Under the pieces are notes generated by a model. The model worked only from the letters and a program-made list of their open reading frames with translations, did not search any database and had not been told where the DNA came from. Both the position numbers and the translations under genes were made by a program. Positions 23,883-37,419 of a DNA stretch of 64,000 nt are shown in pieces (the first letter of the stretch is position 1; the number at the start of each line of letters is the position of its first letter). Origin of the DNA: Antedon mediterranea (lineage: Eukaryota > Echinodermata > Crinoidea > Comatulida > Antedonidae); contig NC_092670.1 of the NCBI RefSeq assembly GCF_964355755.1, positions 21,451,201 through 21,515,200 of the forward strand. The letters are read 5' to 3'.

Positions 23883-24535
23883 CTAGATAAATATCAGATA
23901 TCACCAACTTCAAAAACTATTTTGCGGGAGTAATCATTGTACGGATGATGAAAAACGTATCAACCAATCCGATTCAAGCAGACTTATGGCTGTGTTTTAT
24001 ATCCTTGCCTTCTATAACGCTTCCTGCTATTGGTTGAATATTTTTCATCTGCAATGAATTAAACCAATTGGTTTGAGAATGAACTTCAGAGAATGCCTGA
24101 AGCTGCCATGCAATATTAAAGGACATCTTTTATTGGTTGAGATGGATCTCCAGGTTACCCATCATCTGACATGCCTGTTTGTGTTTTAGCAGCAAGGTGT
24201 ACTTGAATGGTATGAATTTGAGACCCTGGATGACATCTTGAAGGAGGATAAGTGAATGAAAATTGAATGTTGTGTATACTAAAAACATTGCAATGTAACA
24301 AGTTAAATGAATATTTTAAATATTCAACTGACGTTACTACAAATTGTATAGCTCTTTCTGTAGCAATGGCTGCAATACACATTGTACGATAGCAGTTACA
24401 GTAGTTACAAAAGATCGACCGCTATAACCATGTTGTTTACATTACAAGTTCTGCAGTAACTGCAGTAGACATTCTCCTCCTATATTGATTAAATAACCAG
24501 ACTTTATATAGCGAGATTGTGTATAATACTGCTTT

Positions 24536-24541
24536 AATAAA
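24536..24541 (+). terminator. AATAAA poly(A) signal downstream of CK1
   Basis: Canonical hexamer in gctttaataaacaac, 654 bp after the stop codon. This suggests a 3' untranslated region of about 0.67 kb. Confidence 0.55.
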
Positions 24542-24559
24542 CAACATTAATTAATAATA

Positions 24560-27500
24560 AAATCTCGTCTAATAACAATTTTATCCGGTCTTTATAACAT
24601 TTACCTACTCAGTTTGTATGGTATGAACATTATCTTTACATTCTCATTTGTTTCCTTTCTTAAACTTTTTTAATTAATAAATTTAATTTTCTTTCAACGA
24701 AACTAAATTTGCATGAGTCCTGTTGGTCGATTGCCATGTTTTACAGAGTGTTTTCGGCACTTTAGTAACCGGGGTTTGGAAAATGAGATGATAAAAAAAC
24801 AATAAAAATATTTAATACAAATCATAAAAAATAAATTTGGATAGTTGTTAAAATTGTTTCAAGCCTAAATATAAAAGCCGATAATAATGGTTTCAGGGGA
24901 CTAAGCCACCTTGAACAGCTCATTAGGATTATCCAAATGGTTTATGATAGTAGAGAATTTGGGGGTCTTCATACCTTGGCCTTGTTGACACAGGCACACT
25001 TTTGGTCCTAAATAGCCAGCATGGAAAATCGCTGTTTTAATGGTACTGTATTCCATTCATTCTACATGAATACACACTGCTCAATCATGGATCTATAATG
25101 GCTCAATCTATCTATCCTCATAATATGTGCAATTTGTTTAAATGAATTGGTAGATACCATTATTATTACCCATTGTAAATTAATTCACCGGTGCAATGGT
25201 GTTCAAACCCCCTTCTAATAATGGTATAGCCAAATATCACAATTTCAATTGATGCAAACCAGGATTTACATTGATTTATTTTGTACCAATTTTGTATCGT
25301 TTTTTGCCCTATAAATTTCAATCAAATATTTAAAATGTGACATTTCTCCCTTAAAACGAATCCAAGCCGGTACTAATTGAGTTTTCATTTGAATGTAATT
25401 TTACAGTATTGCAACTTGTGTTCCATCTAAGACAACAATTTAGATATTGTTGTGTCTGGTTTCATATCTTTTTTTTTAGTACCATGCAACCACGTAGATA
25501 CAATTATGAGGGGCTATTTTTTACATTTTTGTTGTTGCAATTGAATTGGTTTAAAAAACCCCACCAAATTTAGATGATGATGATGATGAATAATGTTCAT
25601 TTGAACAGACACTTGATAGGTTAATCTATGCCAGGCTCTGATTGGTAAATGTTGCGAGCTCTGTGGCCATTGCAAGTTAAAACAAAATGGAGGCTGATAT
25701 CAAGCACACATGGTTCATACAACACCTGTGCATTATTTCCTACTAAAAGCCTTAATAGAAATTTGATTGTTGCACACATTTGTTTACTTACATAACGTAT
25801 AATCAATAGTGGAAATGTACTATGTGTTATGTTACACATTTTGTGAACAATATTTTATAGAAACTCATATGAATGTTATTTTTTAATGTTATTTATTATC
25901 GATATTACTGTTTGTATTGTTATGACTGCTGTCAAAGATTTATTATTATTTTTGATTCATAAATTTATCATTGAAATATGCTGGCATCTGAAAATAAACA
26001 GTTGCTTAGCTACTGAGTAGTTGACCCCTAGCCCCTGAGTGATGACTCTAATAATGACCTCTGACCTTTCTTCTCCTTTCCCAAGCTGAATGTAGGCGCA
26101 ATCTGGATACGTTTGTAAGAATAAACTTGTATATAGCGTCAATCAGAAATTAGTGGGTGGGAAAAAGATGGGAGAAGTTAGCTTCTATTACAATAGAAAT
26201 ATTTAAAAATACAGTATATACAATAAAAAAAGGGTGTGGTAGAACTGAATTGTGATATCACGTGTTGCCAGATAATTTCTATCTGATTATCTTTTTTATC
26301 CGTTATTCTTTCCACCAATATCCTTTGCATTTCAGCCTATGTACAGTGAGTAAATATGTTTTTAGGCTTGGTAGTTGCTGGCAGAAGAACATCTGTCTAG
26401 TATTTTAATCAAGTTTCCTGGGTGAGATTGAATGTTGTAGTAGATGTGTCGAAGGAATTTCAAATGAGTTGGGTTGCCTAGTTGCTTCGAAGGCAGAAAT
26501 TTTAAATATCTACGCAACTAATTAGACATTTTTAACTGGTTGCAACGGAAAATAATTGCTACTTCAGGCGCTAGAATGACATCTGTACAATGCATTGGGT
26601 AATCAGATTGAGGTTAACTATTAAAGTCTGTATTAGTTGCAATAAAAAATGAATTGACAAGATTGGGCGCTAGAATAATCTTATGCCATGCTTTGGATGA
26701 TAGTGTAAACATATCCTTTAGTGGTACAGTAGTGTTCTGATCTTTGAAATGGTCGTCAAGGCTGAGAGGTCTTTAAACCAAATTAACGGGATAATAATAT
26801 TGTTTATTTGTAATCAAATTTGCATATATTGTATATCAATTATTATTATTATTTGTCATTAAATTGCATGTACAGCAACTGTATATCGATTCATTTATAG
26901 TTTCTTAGAGAAATTGCTAGATTTATTCGTTTTTTTTTATCCCGTTAATTTGGTTTGAAGAAACTGTTGTAATATTCTTTGTATTTTACTGTGATTATGT
27001 AGTAAAACGTGTGTTTGTTGCTATAAGTGTCAAATAAACTTGTACAGAAAGAGAACATAAAATGGCGTCCGTTTGTGTATTATTTCGGTCAAACTACTAT
27101 AAAAAAACACTTTTTCATTCATTTGTGTATTCATTTACTGTACTTGAATTGAACACACTGGCTCACACAATAAGATATTTATTGAGACTGTCTTGGTCTG
27201 AACCAGAAGACCTTTTGTATTTGTATATTTATTACAGGCAAGTGACCACGGCGGAAAAGAAATCTGAACTTCTGACTAATTCATATTTAGTTATTTCTTG
27301 TAAGCAATAATCTCTGCCACATTTTCTTGTTCATTTGTTTTTATGGTTGTTAATGTTCATTTGCATTTTCTCAAGTTTCAGACTTGATTCCTCTATAGTG
27401 ACTCCAAGGATGTGTTTGCTTCTGATATCCTATCCTATCCAACCAGAGTGTGTAAAACCCACGGAATCCATTCAGCTTACGGTTCATCTAAAATTAGAAA

Positions 27501-27574
27501 TGAATCATGTTAATATAGGAACATTTAATACATAGAATACTACTGTAGCTTGGACAAAACGAGGCAGCATCCAG
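24560..27574. other. Convergent intergenic region, no gene seen
   Basis: AT-rich sequence between the 3' ends of the kinase and PTCD1. Reading frames here are short and show no family resemblance. It contains one small hairpin (26775-26956). TTTATT motifs near 27176 and 27228 could be PTCD1 poly(A) signals on the minus strand. Confidence 0.6.
26775..26956. repeat. Small inverted repeat with 20-bp perfect stems
   Basis: aaaccaaattaacgggataa at 26775-26794 is exactly mirrored by ttatcccgttaatttggttt ending near 26956, enclosing about 140 AT-rich bases. Probably a MITE remnant. Confidence 0.7.
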
Positions 27575-30500
27575 TTAAAAAAAGGCAAGATTAAAAGCTT
27601 CTCGCTGTTTCACCAGCATTACTGTACATAGAATCGGGTTTCCTACTTTGTTTGGTTTAGCTGCAAATCCTGCTACATTCTCCAATTGCGTGATGGTGCG
27701 TTGGTTAGGACATACATTGTTTCTTTCCATATCTATCAGTATCTTTACCACGTAGTCGTAGTTCCTCTGTGTATGTGCTGCCGATATCAAAGCATTGTAC
27801 AATGGCTGTGTTAGTTCATCTCCAGAAGCCTACAAAAGAAATCGTACTACAGTATATGCCAAAAAAATACCCTTTACATCGCACCTTTAGATTGCTTTAT
27901 AAACATGGGCAGGCATGGTTCTGTAATTTCAGGTTAGAACCATACAGCATAGGTTACTTACATTTTGTCGCACAAATAACAAATTTCCAATCTTTGTTTT
28001 TGTATAAATTATGAACACTTCAGCTATTAGATCCACTTTAATGAAATTTTTTTTTTTACCTTGACATCTGAAAGTAATTGAAGACCGTCTTCTTCTTGCC
28101 TACAGCCTGATGCCAATGCAACATAAGTCCTTGTTGTAGGGTACAACCCTTTATTCTTTATATCAACAAGAAGAGCCTTGGCTCCTTCAAGATCCTTCCG
28201 TTTTGTTCTCTTCCTAATTAGCATATTGTAGAAATCTATGTCAACTTTAACCTCCAGATCATCAATCATTTTCAACAATTTGGTTTCAGCTTTTAGACTT
28301 CTTGGTATGACCTCAGTCAGAAGTGTCAATGTCTTGCAATCTGGTTTGACATCATTTGATGTCATGCTATCTACAAGACCTTCTGTGCCACCTAGCAAAG
28401 ACAGCCGATCAGCAGGTCTTTCCATGGCAGTTAAAGACATAACTCCATCAAGATTTGGACTCAAAGACAACATATTTGGAATACTTTTACTGGTTCTTTT
28501 ACCACTTATTGGAACTATGTCATTTAAGGAACTATTATCAATTTCCGTCGCAGATTCAGATAAATTTGAAAGAAATTTATCTTCTTTTTGTACAGGTCTA
28601 GTGTTCATCATTTGAATGTCAGAACCTTTTCCAGAGTTGCTTTCATTCTTAGAGATATTAATCAAAAATAAATCTGGGTATTTGGAAGAATTGACAGTTC
28701 TCTGATCAGCAATCTCCAAAACATCCATTTCTAACCTCTGTTGCTGTCCTTTCAGAAGCGTCTGACTTCTTTTTTGTTTAACCTGTGATGCATCTAACAT
28801 CTTATGCTGCAGAGTAGTGCTGCTTAGAAGAACCTTATTGGCAGTCTCCAGATCACCTATTCCACAATCTCGCACAATTCTAAGTAACAAGTTGTAGGTG
28901 ATGATGTTTGGTTTGATTCCCTTTAGTAACATGTGTCGCCAACCCTTTAAAATAATTGGAAAATAAGAGTTTGAAATTAATCTATTGTTGAAACATGGTT
29001 TTTGTTAACCTATGTGTGTGTATGTACATATTAAATAAAGAAATTAGGTGATGTTACAACTTGGCAGGAATAGAGGACATTGTATAAATTATATTGTTCA
29101 ATTTGTTTTAATCTTTAGTTCATTCTAATCTTGTAATTGAGGCAAGTTGTCATCGGCCTAGATTAGATATCTTGACTGCAAAATTGATTTGATATGTTAT
29201 ATAGATGAAGCTCAATAATATACTGTCTGACACCTTGGGATGGCCTAACATATCTGATTTTATGGAAAGTCTGGTATACCGTAAAAGGATTTGGGAAGTT
29301 TTAGACTTTGAAAAGTCTTGTTTTGGGAACGTTTATTTGAAAAATAATTTGTATAATTGAACCTCAATAGCAAACAGAAAACCAGCTTCCTTGTTGGATG
29401 CACAAGCAAAGAAAAGAAACACAAAGCTGTCCACGCTGACTTTAACACCAGACTGAAGTAGATGATGAAAGAGTTGAAAAGATGTTTGAACATCACCACA
29501 TTTAGCATAAGCTTTCATCATAGCGTGATGGGTCACCAAGTTGATCTTCACTTCTTTCTCTCGTAACTGTCCATGTAGTTTCTTTAAGCGCATAAGACCA
29601 TCTGTTTCCGGCCAAGGGGACTCTGCACATGCATTGAATAAGGCTGTGTATGTTGCTCCAGTCGGCTGCAGACCACGTTTTTTCATCTGGAGGAAAAACA
29701 AATGTCTATGTACAGTATTTCAATATATTTATGATTTATACATTTGATAATCAGATGACCACTTCATGAAGAAGGGACACAATAATCAGACTGATCACAA
29801 GATATAATCCAGGCCTTGTCTTTTGAAAATTATAGGTGTGCTACAAGTTGCACTCCTCAATACATTCAGGGGTGCTGTAGGTGTGCTGTTTGTAGTATGT
29901 TGGTGTGTAAAAGTTTACCAAATTTAAGCGTGTTGTAAATCGCACTCCTCAAGGGCAATTTAGGAGCGTGTTAGGTGAATGATCGCACTTGCTCGCCTTA
30001 AAAGACAAGGCCTGATAAACACAGCTTACAGGACCATAAAGAAAAACCCACTTATGACAAGTACAAAATGGCCATCTTTTCAAGACCGACATGATCGTCA
30101 TTAACTTAAGATGTCGCCCTCAACTTACATCATTGTATAAGTGGAATGCTTTCTTAGTGTAGCCAGCTCGTCCACAACCGCCAATGAGTACATCATAGTT
30201 ATATGCTGTTGGTACAACATTATCCTCTTTTAACATCCGTATTTCAAGAACTGCTAAAGCTTCTTTAAGCTGTGAAGAATACAAATTTACTGAGTTACTT
30301 TGGCTAGTCTTGGAATAAATGTTTGGATTTCTTTGCTGTCTAATAGGCAGTTAATTAAGTTGATATCGTAAGAACCCCAGTGGCAGTATTCATACTTGAC
30401 ATTAAGCTACTTACAAATGTCCAAAAACATCCTAACATTGATAATGTTGTGTATGGTTTAAAGAACCTATTTCATATAAAAAAACTTTTCTTGCAATTAG

Positions 30501-31242
30501 TTTGATTTAAAAGTCTATTTTCCATGGACCATAGAGATATTATAGTGATCTCTATGCATGGACTAACCTAAGGGAAAATACTTATACTTAGGCAGCTGCA
30601 GGCTACCGTAGTATTTTGGGGAAATATTTTACTAAGTGTGAGTGAATACAGTCACTGGTTCCTATATTTAGAAGTATATACATTATTCAAACCTTTCCTT
30701 TCTTCAGAAGTTTTTTCATCTGATTACTGTACCAAATTGGGCTGTTTTTACGCCCACTATAGAAACGTTCCTTATCACTGTCTTCCGCATTGTTTTCTTC
30801 TGATACTTCATACACTTCTTCGAACGTCTTTAACTGAAAATATAAAGTTGATCAATTTTGTGAATTATACCATATACTTCATAAAATTACTGTACTTTTC
30901 ACTACCCTGGGATTTTAAGGTTACTGTTGTAAGTACCTCATATTCATCTTCAGTTTTTAGGGTTCCAAACCTATCTTCTTCGGGTAGATTCTGCACATCC
31001 CATTCATCACTGTATCTATGGATCATCACTGCCTCCTTTCTTGCTTCGTCACTGTTGCCTTCAGGACTATCTGCTGTATTGATTGTAAACGTCCTAGTAT
31101 ACTTTGCAAACAAGGCAGTATATTTGGTGGATTTCAAGTACTGTACCGAATAACTTTGCAATACTGCAAATATTGATGGACGTGATGTTGCAAAATATCT
31201 TGATGACAGTGAAGTGATTATATTCCGTATTGGAAACGCCAT
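27575..31242 (-). CDS. PTCD1: Pentatricopeptide repeat-containing protein 1, mitochondrial
   Basis: Six exons with consistent phase-0 borders: 30937-31242, 30693-30833, 30129-30269, 29363-29686, 28060-28944 and 27575-27829; 683 residues (human about 700). The start [20 protein letters not shown] looks like a mitochondrial presequence. Residues 85-102 carry the EDRFGTLK block. Exons 3-5 hold the PPR array, with [37 protein letters not shown] and [19 protein letters not shown], all characteristic of PTCD1. A long low-conservation Ser-rich insert (about residues 335-480) is followed by further PPR motifs ([44 protein letters not shown]). PTCD1 acts in mitochondrial RNA metabolism and large-subunit 16S rRNA stability. 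The acceptor of exon 5 (attattttaaag) is weak in pyrimidines, so that junction is the least certain. Confidence 0.92.
29810..30014. mobile_element. MITE, 205 bp, CAGGCCTTGTCTTTT ends
   Basis: CAGGCCTTGTCTTTT at 29810 and AAAAGACAAGGCCTG ending at 30014 are exact inverted termini. It lies wholly in PTCD1 intron 3 and contains repeated GTGTG/GCACTCCTCAA phrases. No protein. Confidence 0.75.
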
Positions 31243-31859
31243 TTGTAGTCCAAGTCTCCTCCCGTTTTAAAAAACCTTTTTTTTATAAAAAAAAATATAC
31301 AGTCAGTATTTAGTCTTGGTTATTTCTTGAAATTTTGAAGTATTACTATTTTAATATGTTATTCTTAGTCTGAGAGTATATCAATTGCATTGTATTTCTA
31401 TAGGTACGTAACTAGGCCTAGCTAGGTTTTGCATTGTTGGTGGCGGTGTTTGATTATATATTAATTAAAAGAACAGTAAAAAAGACTTTAAAAAAAAAAG
31501 AGTAAACCATATAAACATAGCCTTAATCCTACGTTTACTTTACGAGTAAGTAGGCCTCTGTCGCGTAAATGTCTTTCCCCATCTTTATACTCAAAATAGC
31601 TCTACTATCTAGGCCTAGAGGCTAGACAAGAGGGTCAGCCCTTAGCTAGGTTACGGTAGGCGCTACTTTGCTCTGGCTGCCTATCCTTCCTAACTAGCTA
31701 TCCTACTAGCTAGGCCTAGGGCCTAGCCTCCTGAGGAGATATGCATCATTCATACTAATGACTTATTATAGGCAATAGAAATAAAATAGGAAGTTATTAA
31801 CTGATGTGATAAAGGCATAACTTAATCTGTACATATTAAACATGCAAGATTAGCTGCAG
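31243..31859. promoter_or_regulatory. PTCD1 upstream region with TAGGCCTA clusters
   Basis: This is the PTCD1 promoter side. It holds an A-rich tract (31260-31300) and, at 31550-31740, many overlapping copies of TAGGCCTA/GCTAGG, a palindromic motif also dense at 56920-57215 and 62450-62540. No defined element is resolved. Confidence 0.35.
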
Positions 31860-32095
31860 AAGTTCCAGGTATATAAACTATACCAAACTGGCGAGTAAAT
31901 CATGTTTTACTTTTTAAACCTCGCAACGTCTGGTTGAAAAGGCTACTCGGACCAATAATTTCTATTAGCCTAGGGGTTATTGCGATTTGGACGTTTCTGA
32001 TTGGCTGTAGCCATGGACTATATTGATTAACACTGTTCTGATTGGTTGTAGCTTTGAATACATCTTCTCGGAACTCGTCCTTAATACAATAGCAA

Positions 32096-33620
32096 TTTAG
32101 CACAGTGTTTTACTATATAACCAGATAAATAATAGGAAACATTTAATAATTTGATAAATGACATTTAAATAGCAATTTAGGTAAATGTCTTTTGAAATGA
32201 AATTAAATAAATTATAACCAATTTGGTTAGAGTAAAACACAATGATAAAGAATAGGAAACATTTAATAATATGATAAATTACATTTACATAGCAATTTAG
32301 CACTGTGTTTTACTATAACCAATTTGGTTAGAGTAAAACACAATGATAAAGAATAAGAAACATTTAATAACATGATAAATGACATTTAGCAATTTAGCAC
32401 TGTGTTTTACTATAACCAATTTGGTTAGAGTAAAGCACAATGATAAAGAATAGGAAACATTTAATAACATGATAAATGACATTCACATAGCAATTTAGCA
32501 CTGTGTTTTACTATAACCAATCAGATTAGAGTAAAACACAATGATAAAGAATAGGAAACATTTAATAATATGATATATAACATTTACATAGCAATTTAGC
32601 ACTGTGTTTTACTATAACCAATTTGATTAGAGTAAAACACAACGATAAAGAATAGGAAACATTTAATAACATGATAAATTACATTTACATAGCAATTTAT
32701 CACTGTATTTTACTATAACCAATTTGGTTAGAGTAAAACACAATGATAAAGAATAGGAAACATTTAATAATATGATAAATTACATTTACATAGCAATTTA
32801 TCACTGTGTTTTACTATAACCAATTTGGTTAGAGTAAAACACAATGATAAAGAATAAGAAACATTTAATAACATGATAAATGACATTTACATAGCAATTT
32901 AGCACTGTGTTTTACTATAACCAATTTGGTTAGAGTAAAGCACAATGATAAAGAATAGGAAACATTTAATAACATGATAAATGACATTCACATAGCAATT
33001 TAGCACTGTGTTTTACTATAACCAATCAGATTAGAGTAAAACACAATGATAAAGAATAGGAAACATTTAATAATATGATATATAACATTTACATAGCAAT
33101 TTAACACTGTGTTTTACTATAACCAATTTGATTAGAGTAAAACTCAACGATAAAGAATAGGAAACATTTAATAACATGATAAATTACATTTACATAGCAA
33201 TTTATCACTGTGTTTTACTATAACCAATTTGGTTAGAGTAAAACACAATGATAAAGAATAGGAAACATTTAATAATATGATAAATTACATTTACATAGCA
33301 ATTTATCACTGTGTTTTACTATAACCAATTTGGTTAGAGTAAAACACAATGATAAAGAATAGGAATTTAATAATATGATATATAACATTTACATAGCAAT
33401 TTAGCACTGTGTTTTACTATAACCAATTTGGTTAGAGTTAAACACAATGATAAAGAATAGGAAACATTTAAAAATATGATAAATGACATTCACATAGCAA
33501 TTTAGCACTGTGTTTTACTATACCAATTTGATTAGAGTAAAACACAATGATAAAGAATATGAAACATTTAATAATATGATAAATTGCTAGCACTGTGTTT
33601 TACTATACCAATTTAGTTTT
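32096..33620. repeat. Left array of ~100-bp palindrome-bearing units (about 15)
   Basis: Each unit holds GTGTTTTACTATAACCAA directly followed by its complement TTGGTTAGAGTAAAACAC, a near-perfect 37-bp palindrome, then gataaagaataggaaacatt and a tatgataaat-rich spacer. Units differ by a few substitutions and small deletions. They are inverted relative to the right array. Confidence 0.93.
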
Positions 33621-33996
33621 GGATAAAGAATATGAATTTAAAGAATGGATATAATATGATATGATAAAATATGATTTTCTCCCAATTAGTAAGACATTTT
33701 GGAATACTGCGTGCGTAGTGCACCTAACAAGATCATGTTCGCTATTTAAAACTCACATTTTAAAACCGTAAACGCATAAATTTGCGGACATACTCGTAAA
33801 ACACACTTCCAGAGATTTAATAATTTTAACAGTACTACAAAATCCATAATATAAAGTAGTATAGATTTGTACAAAAAGAGCAGAACAATTAAATTAACTG
33901 TCATTACATCTACTGAACTGTCTCATTACATCTACTGAAAAATTCATCGCGATGAATTTATTTATAATACACCAATCAGATCACACGCAATTAGTA

Positions 33997-34944
33997 TGGA
34001 ATGCCAGTTTAGGCGATGATAAAATCGCGTCGATGATGCAATGAAAATTGCGTCGATGTGATGAAAATTGCGTCGATGAATATAGTATTGATGTAATGAT
34101 GTGATGAACATTGCGTCGATGAAAATTGCGTCGATGTAATGAAAATTGCGTTAATGTGATGAAAATTGCGTCGATGAAAATTGCGTCGATGAAAACTGCG
34201 TCGATGAAAACTGCATCGATGAAAACTGCATCGATGAAAAAAAAAAAATTTTCATCGATGCAGTTTTCATCGATGAAAATTGGGAACTCCCTGCCGGTAT
34301 GATTTGAATATGATGTCATGGATGCTGGACATCTGAATTTTATGTACTGAACTGGTGGATTAACGGAAGCAATTAGCTAGAAGATATAATGTGTCCGAAA
34401 GGACAATAATGGATCCATTGCTAAAATGTGTTGACAATAAATCACTAAAATGTTAATCAGTGCATAATTATATTTCAACATTGTTTTAGTGCGCGCTCAC
34501 TGTGCGCTTGTCTATAACGTGCGCTAGCGCAAGCGGTAAACATGTTTATCATATCAAAATATTCAGAAACCGTCAATTTTTAGCAACATAATAACATTAT
34601 TAACATCATTATTAACATCATCATTTACTTTACTAGTAGTCATTTTCATCATTGATTGAATTAAAACCATTTGGAATTTTCATAATCAATTAAATTCATC
34701 ACATCAATTTTCATCGATGCAGTTTTCATCGACGCAATTTTCATCGATGCAGTTTTCATCGACGCAATTTTCATCGACGCAATTTTCATCGATGCAATTT
34801 TCATCGACGCAATGTAAATTGCGTCGACGCAATCTACATTGCATCGACGCAATCTACATTGCGTCGATGCAATTTTCATCGACGCAATTTCATCATCGAC
34901 GCAATTTTTATCATCGCCAAAAACTTGTGTAAAACGGCGTTCCA
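33997..34944. mobile_element. Nested foldback element of 15-bp repeats, 948 bp
   Basis: Ends TGGAATGCC (33997) and GGCGTTCCA (ending 34944) are inverted. Inside the ends, GGCGATGATAAAA leads into tandem tcgatgaaaattgcg units (period 15) on the left (34020-34275) and the inverse, ttttcatcgacgcaa, on the right (34705-34905). The 0.43-kb centre includes GCGCGCTCACTGTGCGC-like sequence and has no protein. The flanks (TTAGTA and TAAGTG) may be a degenerate target duplication. The repeat size matches what I recall for TU arms. Confidence 0.75.
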
Positions 34945-35639
34945 TAAGTGACGAATCGCATATTCGCCGTTTATTGTTGAGGCGCGTAAACAGTGTGCGC
35001 AATGCACGTTTTCTTCCCATGACGAGACGAATCGATATTCGACTCTTCGTGTGACGAATAATTGCCAAATTATAATTAATATAATTAATTAATGAAATAA
35101 GATACGCAGTTGATGTTTGCATCAATTGTTCTTTAGAATAAATACTTTCGAAATACAAAACAAAAAATGTGTGGTGAGTGACGATATGTTCAATCATGGA
35201 CCTATAAATTACTAATTTATAGGTCCATGATTCAATATCTGTAGCTTCAATTCAAACATAATGTAACAGAAAATTCGAAGCGTAAAAAACGTTCGTTTAC
35301 ACAACACTTTTTTTTATACTTTATTATTGATTATTATATTATACAGGAATACTATTTATTTCCTCATTTCTACCCAAGAATAAAAAATTTTTGGATACAA
35401 AACTTTATGCATGTGAATTACATTACCAAAATATTAAAATGAGGATAAAAAAACATCGCGTAAAATACTCGTACTCAAAAGCTTCTGAAATTTGTAGATA
35501 TATGTCATGAAAAAGAAATTTGACATTCCCAATAATTTTTTTGGGTAAAAATGTAATATATGAAACATACAATTTACATAGTTTATCATTGTTTTTTATT
35601 AGAACCAATATGGTTACACAGTTAAACATAGTGATAAAG

Positions 35640-37270
35640 AATAGATACTTGTTAGGTTACTACCCTACCCTCTAGTTTGAAGCGACATTATAAATTCATC
35701 GAGAAAAAAAACGTATCGTATTCAGAAACGTTTGAAATTTTGTATAGATATGTTCAATAAGACAAAACAAATTATAAATTTCAAGACAAATCGATGATTT
35801 CCATTATTTGCATTTCTAAAAATTCACACTTATGAAAGACCATACATTTTCAACATTTCCTTTTTTCTGTGTACCGAGTTTAGAAACTTTTTGAATACCA
35901 GACGTATTTTTTTGTGATGCTTTTTCATTTGAATTGTAGTATAAAATGCCATTGAAACGAGATAAAAATCATACAAGACATGTTATAATAGGTTGCTCTA
36001 TATACATAACAAAATTAGTTCTTTTTTTTGGTAAGAATCGCCAATGAAGTAGAAAGTTATTTCAGATGTAGTGTGCATTTATACGTCATTAATAGTAGGC
36101 CTAAAATATAATATTAAATATTATAAAGAATATCAAACATTTTATGTTATGAAAAATAAAATTTACATATAAGTTTATCATTGTGTTTTACTATAACCAT
36201 TTTGGTTAAAAGTTAAACACAGTGAGTGATAAAGAATAGAACTGTTTTAGTTTATTTAACCCTAACCCTAGTTTGAAGCGATCACATATTTAATATTCAT
36301 CGCTAAAAATACGTATCGTCTTGAAAAACGTTTGATATTTGGTAGATATGTTCAATATAGGTTCTTACATCTATAATGCAAAAGAAATATCCTAATAGTT
36401 TTATTTTGATTTCTGAGAATCATCAATGAAGTAAAAATGTGTTGGAAATGTATTGTCTTTCATAAGTGTAAATGTTTAGAAATGCAAATTATTAAAATCA
36501 CGAATTTGTCTTGAAACTTTTATTTTTTGTTTGTTTTATAGAAGTAAGAAGCTATTGAACATATTTACCAAATTTCAAATGTTTCTGAATACGATACGTA
36601 TTTTTTCGCGATGAATTAAGTATGTGATCGCTTCAAACTAGGGTTAGAGTTATATAACCTAAAACAGTGTCTATTCTTTATCACTGTGTTTAACTGTGTA
36701 ACCAAATTGGTTCTGTAAAACAAGATGATAAACTATGTAACTTGTATTTATTATTATTACATTATATGTATCCTATAATGTAATATGAAAAATAAAATGT
36801 ACATAGTTTATCATTGTGTTGTACTAAAACCAATTTGGTTAAAAGTTAAACACAGTGTTAAAGAATGGAACTGTTAGGTTATTTAACCCTAACCCTAGTT
36901 TGAAGCGATCACATACTTAATTCATCGATAAAAATACGTATCGTCTTAAAAACGTTTGAAATTTGGTACATGTTCAATATAGGTTCTTACATCTATAATG
37001 TAAAAGAAATATCATAATTTGTTTTATTTTGATTTCTGGGAATCATCAATGAAGTAAAAATGTATGGTATTTCATAAGTGTACATTTTTAGAAATGCAAA
37101 TTATTAAAATCACGAATTTTTTGTGAAATTTATATTTTTTGTTTGTTTTATAGACGTAAGAACCTATTAAACATATCTAACAAATTTCAAAAGTTTCTAA
37201 ATACGATACGTACTTTTTCGCGATGAATTTATTATGTCGCTTCAAACTAGGGTTAGGGTTATATAACTTA
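35640..37270. repeat. Diverged inverted blocks in the centre of the giant foldback
   Basis: Phrases such as taaccctagtttgaagcgat followed by aaaatacgtatcg occur in one orientation near 35675, 36265 and 36890, and in the opposite orientation near 36590-36650 and 37200-37260. The 37-bp palindrome of the arm units recurs in diverged form at 35590, 36180, 36690, 36815 and 37290. This looks like an older, higher-order version of the arm repeat. Confidence 0.7.
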
Positions 37271-37419
37271 AAACAGTATCTATTCTTTATCACTGTGTTT
37301 AACTGTGTCACCAAATTGGTTCTGTAAAAGTAATAAACTATGTAACTTGTATTTATTATATTATTACATTATTATGTATCCTATTCTTTTCTTAACGTTT
37401 AGATAATAAGATATGTTTA

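Noticed and set aside
28238-28615. 125-codon plus-strand frame
   Set aside because: It is antisense to the large PTCD1 exon, which has clear PPR homology.
33981-35197. Repeat-rich frames of FIDAI or ASMKI type
   Set aside because: These are translations of the 15-bp foldback repeats, open because 15 is divisible by three.
36265-37260. Telomere-like TTAGGG / CCCTAA motifs
   Set aside because: Only one or two consecutive hexamers at each site, embedded in the foldback's central repeats. Not an interstitial telomere array.
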